A DNA stretch of 9,695 bases from Verrucomicrobiales bacterium (GTDB lineage Bacteria > Verrucomicrobiota > Verrucomicrobiia > Limisphaerales > SXQI01): positions 1-9,695 of the forward strand of contig SXQI01000167.1 in NCBI GenBank assembly GCA_005793025.1, given 5' to 3'. The notes under the pieces were generated by a model. The model saw nothing but the letters and a program-made list of their open reading frames with translations. It did no database searches and was not told the DNA's origin. The position numbers and the translations under genes were made by a program. Numbering within the stretch: the first letter of the stretch is position 1; each line of letters starts with the position of its first letter. Of this stretch, positions 7,074 to 9,695 are shown piece by piece.

Positions 7074-8396
7074 TTAATCATCCTTACCGCCACCACCTCC
7101 ACCCTCCTGTCCGAGTTGATCGATCAACGAGATCAGGGGCAGGAACAAAGCAATGACGATGCTTCCCACGATGACGGCAAGGAACACGATCATGACGGGT
7201 TCGATCAGCGAGGTCATGGCCGAAACCGCGTTGTCCACTTCCTCATCATAATTGTCAGCGATCTTCATCAACATTTCAGGCAACGCACCGGTTTGTTCAC
7301 CGACGTCCACCATGCTGATGACCATAGGAGGAAATACTCTGGATGCCTCGAGCGGGGCCGTGATGGTTTCACCTTCTTTAACACTCGCGTAAACTGATGA
7401 AACCGCGTCACCGATGATGACATTGCCAGCGGTCTCTTTGACAATGGTTAAAGCCTGAAGAATTGGAACACCTGAACTAACCAGAGTTCCAAGGGTTCGA
7501 GTAAAGCGACCAATCGCGACTTTCCTTAGCACAGGGCCTACTCCCGGCATGTTCAGTTGCAGCCTATCCCAAAGTCTTACCCCCATCTTAGTTTTTGAAA
7601 TGAACAATTTGATGCCGACAAATGTACCCACCATGGTGAGGCAACTGGCAATGAAATGGCTCGCCATCAATTCGCTGATTCCTAGAACGAAATTTGTAAA
7701 GTCAGGAAGTGGTTTTCCTTCCAACATGTCTGCGAAAATCAACTTAAATTTCGGTACGACGAACACCATCAGCACCGTCAGGATCGTTACCGCGACAACG
7801 AGAACCGCCACAGGGTAAAACATGGCCGCTACGACTTTGCCTTTGATCTTCTGAGCTTTCTCCATGAACTCCGAGAGCCTTTGAAGAACTACCTCCAGCA
7901 CGCCGCCTAATTCACCGGCCTTCACCATGTTCACAAACAAGCGGTTGAACGTCTTAGGGTGTTGGGCAAGACCCTCAGAGAAGGTGCTGCCACTCTCAAT
8001 AGACATGGCTAGACTTTCGAGGATGTTCTTCAGTGAGGGATTTTTCTCCTGCTTTTGTAGGACTCGAAGACCTCGAAGCAATGGAAGACCTGCATCCACC
8101 AGTGTGGCCAACTGTCGCGTAAATGCTGTGAGTACCTTGGGCGGGATTCCGCTTCCAAAACCGGGAATATTTAGCGGTTTCCTAGTGGATTTTCCTTTTC
8201 CAGCAGCAGCTTTTTTGGCGGGAGCGGCTTTTTTGTCCGCGCCCTTTTCTTTGGGTTTCTCAGCCTCCGTCACCTTGGTCGGGAAATACCCCATCTCCTT
8301 CAGGCGGTTGATCGCCTCACCTTGGTTTGCTGCCGGCAAGGTTCCTTTGGTCTCCTTGCCACGCGAGTCCATGGCGACGTAGGTGAAGTTAGGCAT
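7074..8396 (-). CDS. gspF: Type IV pilus / type II secretion inner-membrane platform protein (PilC/GspF)
   Basis: A polytopic inner-membrane protein of 440 residues that couples the assembly ATPase to pilin or pseudopilin extraction. The N-terminal part (FTYVAMDSRGKETKGTL, 4-20) is the usual PilC/GspF opening. Two homologous T2SSF domains are visible: the first from FTRQLATLVDAGLPLLRGL (92-110) to VKAGELGG (158-165), the second from FTRTLGTLVSSGVPILQAL (298-316) to VDVGEQTG (363-370). Membrane segments lie at about 192-214, 245-266 and 397-425. An extra Lys/Ala-rich linker (about 47-72) separates the N-terminal domain from the first T2SSF domain, and the protein ends in six glycines then KDD; both are additions to the minimal family. 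The gene lies 60 nt after the ATPase gene on the same strand and is probably co-transcribed with it. Sequence alone does not separate the pilus from the secretion role. No Shine-Dalgarno precedes the ATG. Confidence 0.94.
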   Translation of the reverse strand: MPNFTYVAMDSRGKETKGTLPAANQGEAINRLKEMGYFPTKVTEAEKPKEKGADKKAAPAKKAAAGKGKSTRKPLNIPGFGSGIPPKVLTAFTRQLATLVDAGLPLLRGLRVLQKQEKNPSLKNILESLAMSIESGSTFSEGLAQHPKTFNRLFVNMVKAGELGGVLEVVLQRLSEFMEKAQKIKGKVVAAMFYPVAVLVVAVTILTVLMVFVVPKFKLIFADMLEGKPLPDFTNFVLGISELMASHFIASCLTMVGTFVGIKLFISKTKMGVRLWDRLQLNMPGVGPVLRKVAIGRFTRTLGTLVSSGVPILQALTIVKETAGNVIIGDAVSSVYASVKEGETITAPLEASRVFPPMVISMVDVGEQTGALPEMLMKIADNYDEEVDNAVSAMTSLIEPVMIVFLAVIVGSIVIALFLPLISLIDQLGQEGGGGGGKDD

Positions 8397-8456
8397 ACGG
8401 TGTCTTAAGTCAGGCTCTCAACGAACGCTTCAAACTTGTAATCGGTTTTCGCAAAA

Positions 8457-9695
8457 TCAGGTGTATTTAAGGACCTCTTCTACGGTTGTTTCGCCGTCGA
8501 AAATACCTCGAAGCCCATCTTCACGCAAGGTAGTCATACCCATTTCCACGGCTTTGTGTCGAACCACGACAGTCGGAGCACGCTCATTGATCAACGTTCG
8601 GATGGCTTCGTTCACGAGCAGGAGTTCAAAAATTCCTTTCCGTCCTTTGTAGCCGGTATCATTGCAAGCAGGACAACCGCGTCCATAGTAAAAAACTTTG
8701 TCACCGATATCATGCGGGGAGAGATTCAGCATGTTGAGTTGCGACTCAGTCGGTTCGAACGGTGTCCGGCACTTTTTGCAGACTTTGCGCACCAATCGTT
8801 GGGCTAAAACAGCCATGAGTGAAGACGAAATTAGGAACGGTTCCACACCCATGTCCACAAGACGGGTAATGGCACCGGGAGCATCATTAGTATGCAATGT
8901 GCTAAGCACTAAGTGTCCCGTGAGGGAAGCTTGAATCGCGATTTGAGATGTCTCAAGGTCGCGCATTTCTCCCAACATGATGATATCGGGATCTTGTCGC
9001 AAAAACGCTCGGAGTGCCCTCATGAAGGTCATGCCGTAAGCCTCGTTCACGGCCACCTGCATGATTCCTTCGATATCAAATTCTACGGGATCTTCGGCTG
9101 TGAGGATTTTGACATCGATGGTGTTAACTTGTCGCAGGCACGAATAAAGCGTTGTTGTCTTTCCAGACCCCGTCGGGCCCGTGACCACGTAGATACCGTT
9201 GGGTTGGTTAATCGCCTCCACGGTGTAATCATGGACATATTTTGGCAGACCCAAACTAGCTAACTCGAGATTCACCGCCGACCGATCCAAAACGCGGAGC
9301 ACCACTGATTCGCCGAACAAGGTCGGCAACGTGGAAATACGGAGGTCGATTTGCTTTCCTCCCATGTTCACAGCAATACGACCATCTTGAGGGAGTCGGC
9401 GTTCAGAAATATTCAGATTTGCCATGATCTTCAAACGAGAGATCACGGGCAACGATAGCTCCCTAGGAGGAGGTGCCATTTCGTAAAGGGCTCCATCAAC
9501 ACGATACCTAATCTTGAACTCTGTCTCGAACGGCTCGAAATGGATGTCACTCGCCCGATCCTGCACAGCTTGATAAAGAACCGCGTTAACAAATTTGACG
9601 ATCGGTGCCGCATCGGCACTGTCTGTCAGGTCGGGGAGGTTTTTGAGAGCATCTAACGCACTAACCACTCCGACTTCGGTGTCCACGCCCATCTC
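8457..9695 (-). CDS. gspE: Type IV pilus / type II secretion assembly ATPase (PilB/GspE), 5' end outside window
   Basis: A cytoplasmic hexameric ATPase that powers pilus or pseudopilus assembly. The frame is open to the right edge, so the first methionine in view (9692) is not the true start and the N-terminal domain (roughly 150 residues in relatives of 550-600) is missing. Numbering from that methionine, the linker hallmark APIVKFVNAVL...ASDIHFEP is at 29-54, Walker A GPTGSGKT at 172-179, an Asp box near 201-206 (DPVEFD), Walker B with catalytic glutamate at 236-245 (E242), and a His box with H260 and H267. Four cysteines (C305, C308, C340, C343) form the CxxC...CxxC zinc-binding insert. 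The C-terminus ends in EEVLKYT then TGA, as expected for the family. It is followed at 60 nt by the PilC/GspF gene. Motifs are complete, so the visible part looks functional. Confidence 0.95.
   Translation of the reverse strand, partial: EMGVDTEVGVVSALDALKNLPDLTDSADAAPIVKFVNAVLYQAVQDRASDIHFEPFETEFKIRYRVDGALYEMAPPPRELSLPVISRLKIMANLNISERRLPQDGRIAVNMGGKQIDLRISTLPTLFGESVVLRVLDRSAVNLELASLGLPKYVHDYTVEAINQPNGIYVVTGPTGSGKTTTLYSCLRQVNTIDVKILTAEDPVEFDIEGIMQVAVNEAYGMTFMRALRAFLRQDPDIIMLGEMRDLETSQIAIQASLTGHLVLSTLHTNDAPGAITRLVDMGVEPFLISSSLMAVLAQRLVRKVCKKCRTPFEPTESQLNMLNLSPHDIGDKVFYYGRGCPACNDTGYKGRKGIFELLLVNEAIRTLINERAPTVVVRHKAVEMGMTTLREDGLRGIFDGETTVEEVLKYT

Noticed and set aside
6879..7397. Plus-strand open frame of 172 codons spanning the gap between the two minus-strand genes
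   Set aside because: It overlaps the start of the coiled-coil gene and the end of the PilC/GspF gene on the opposite strand, has a Gln/Asp/His-biased composition typical of an antisense frame, and shows no family motif.
8457..9692. Taking the methionine at 9692 as the real start of the ATPase
   Set aside because: The frame continues to the window edge and the family's N-terminal domain is missing, so the gene is cut by the window rather than naturally short.

Overview
The window looks like chromosomal DNA from a member of the Verrucomicrobiota, most likely a Pedosphaera/Limisphaerales-like lineage. The evidence is the prepilin at the left end. It has an AFTLIELLVVIAIIAILA leader, a K/A-rich continuation, a 'CxxNLRQIG' segment and a C-terminal H-x(n)-DG motif, a combination that is abundant in that phylum and its PVC relatives. 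This is a judgement from family knowledge, not a database match.

Plus strand (1-3849): a strong GC-rich hairpin with a T-rich tail (20-68) probably terminates a gene lying to the left. It is followed by a prepilin-like protein (152-859), a HAD-superfamily hydrolase (1047-1937), a LeuD-type isopropylmalate dehydratase small subunit (2013-2564) and an RlmI-family 23S rRNA m5C methyltransferase (2626-3849). The last three are co-directional with gaps of 75 and 61 nt. They share no obvious pathway, so the cluster reads as housekeeping genes rather than a functional module.

Minus strand (9695-3869, read right to left): the C-terminal three quarters of a PilB/GspE-type secretion ATPase (running off the right edge), then its inner-membrane partner PilC/GspF (60 nt gap), then after 91 nt a 1037-residue membrane-anchored protein with periplasmic beta-rich domains and long coiled coils (DUF4175-like). 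This gene converges on the methyltransferase gene with only 19 nt between the stop codons. The ATPase and platform protein form the motor of a type IV pilus or type II secretion machine. The prepilin on the other strand is the kind of substrate such a machine assembles, but nothing in the window proves the pairing.

There is no gene-free stretch longer than 300 nt. I see no tRNA, rRNA, CRISPR, insertion sequence, integrase or attachment site. None of the six visible start codons is preceded by a clear Shine-Dalgarno sequence. Most of the window is ordinary core genome. The least understood element is the 1037-residue protein next to the secretion motor.
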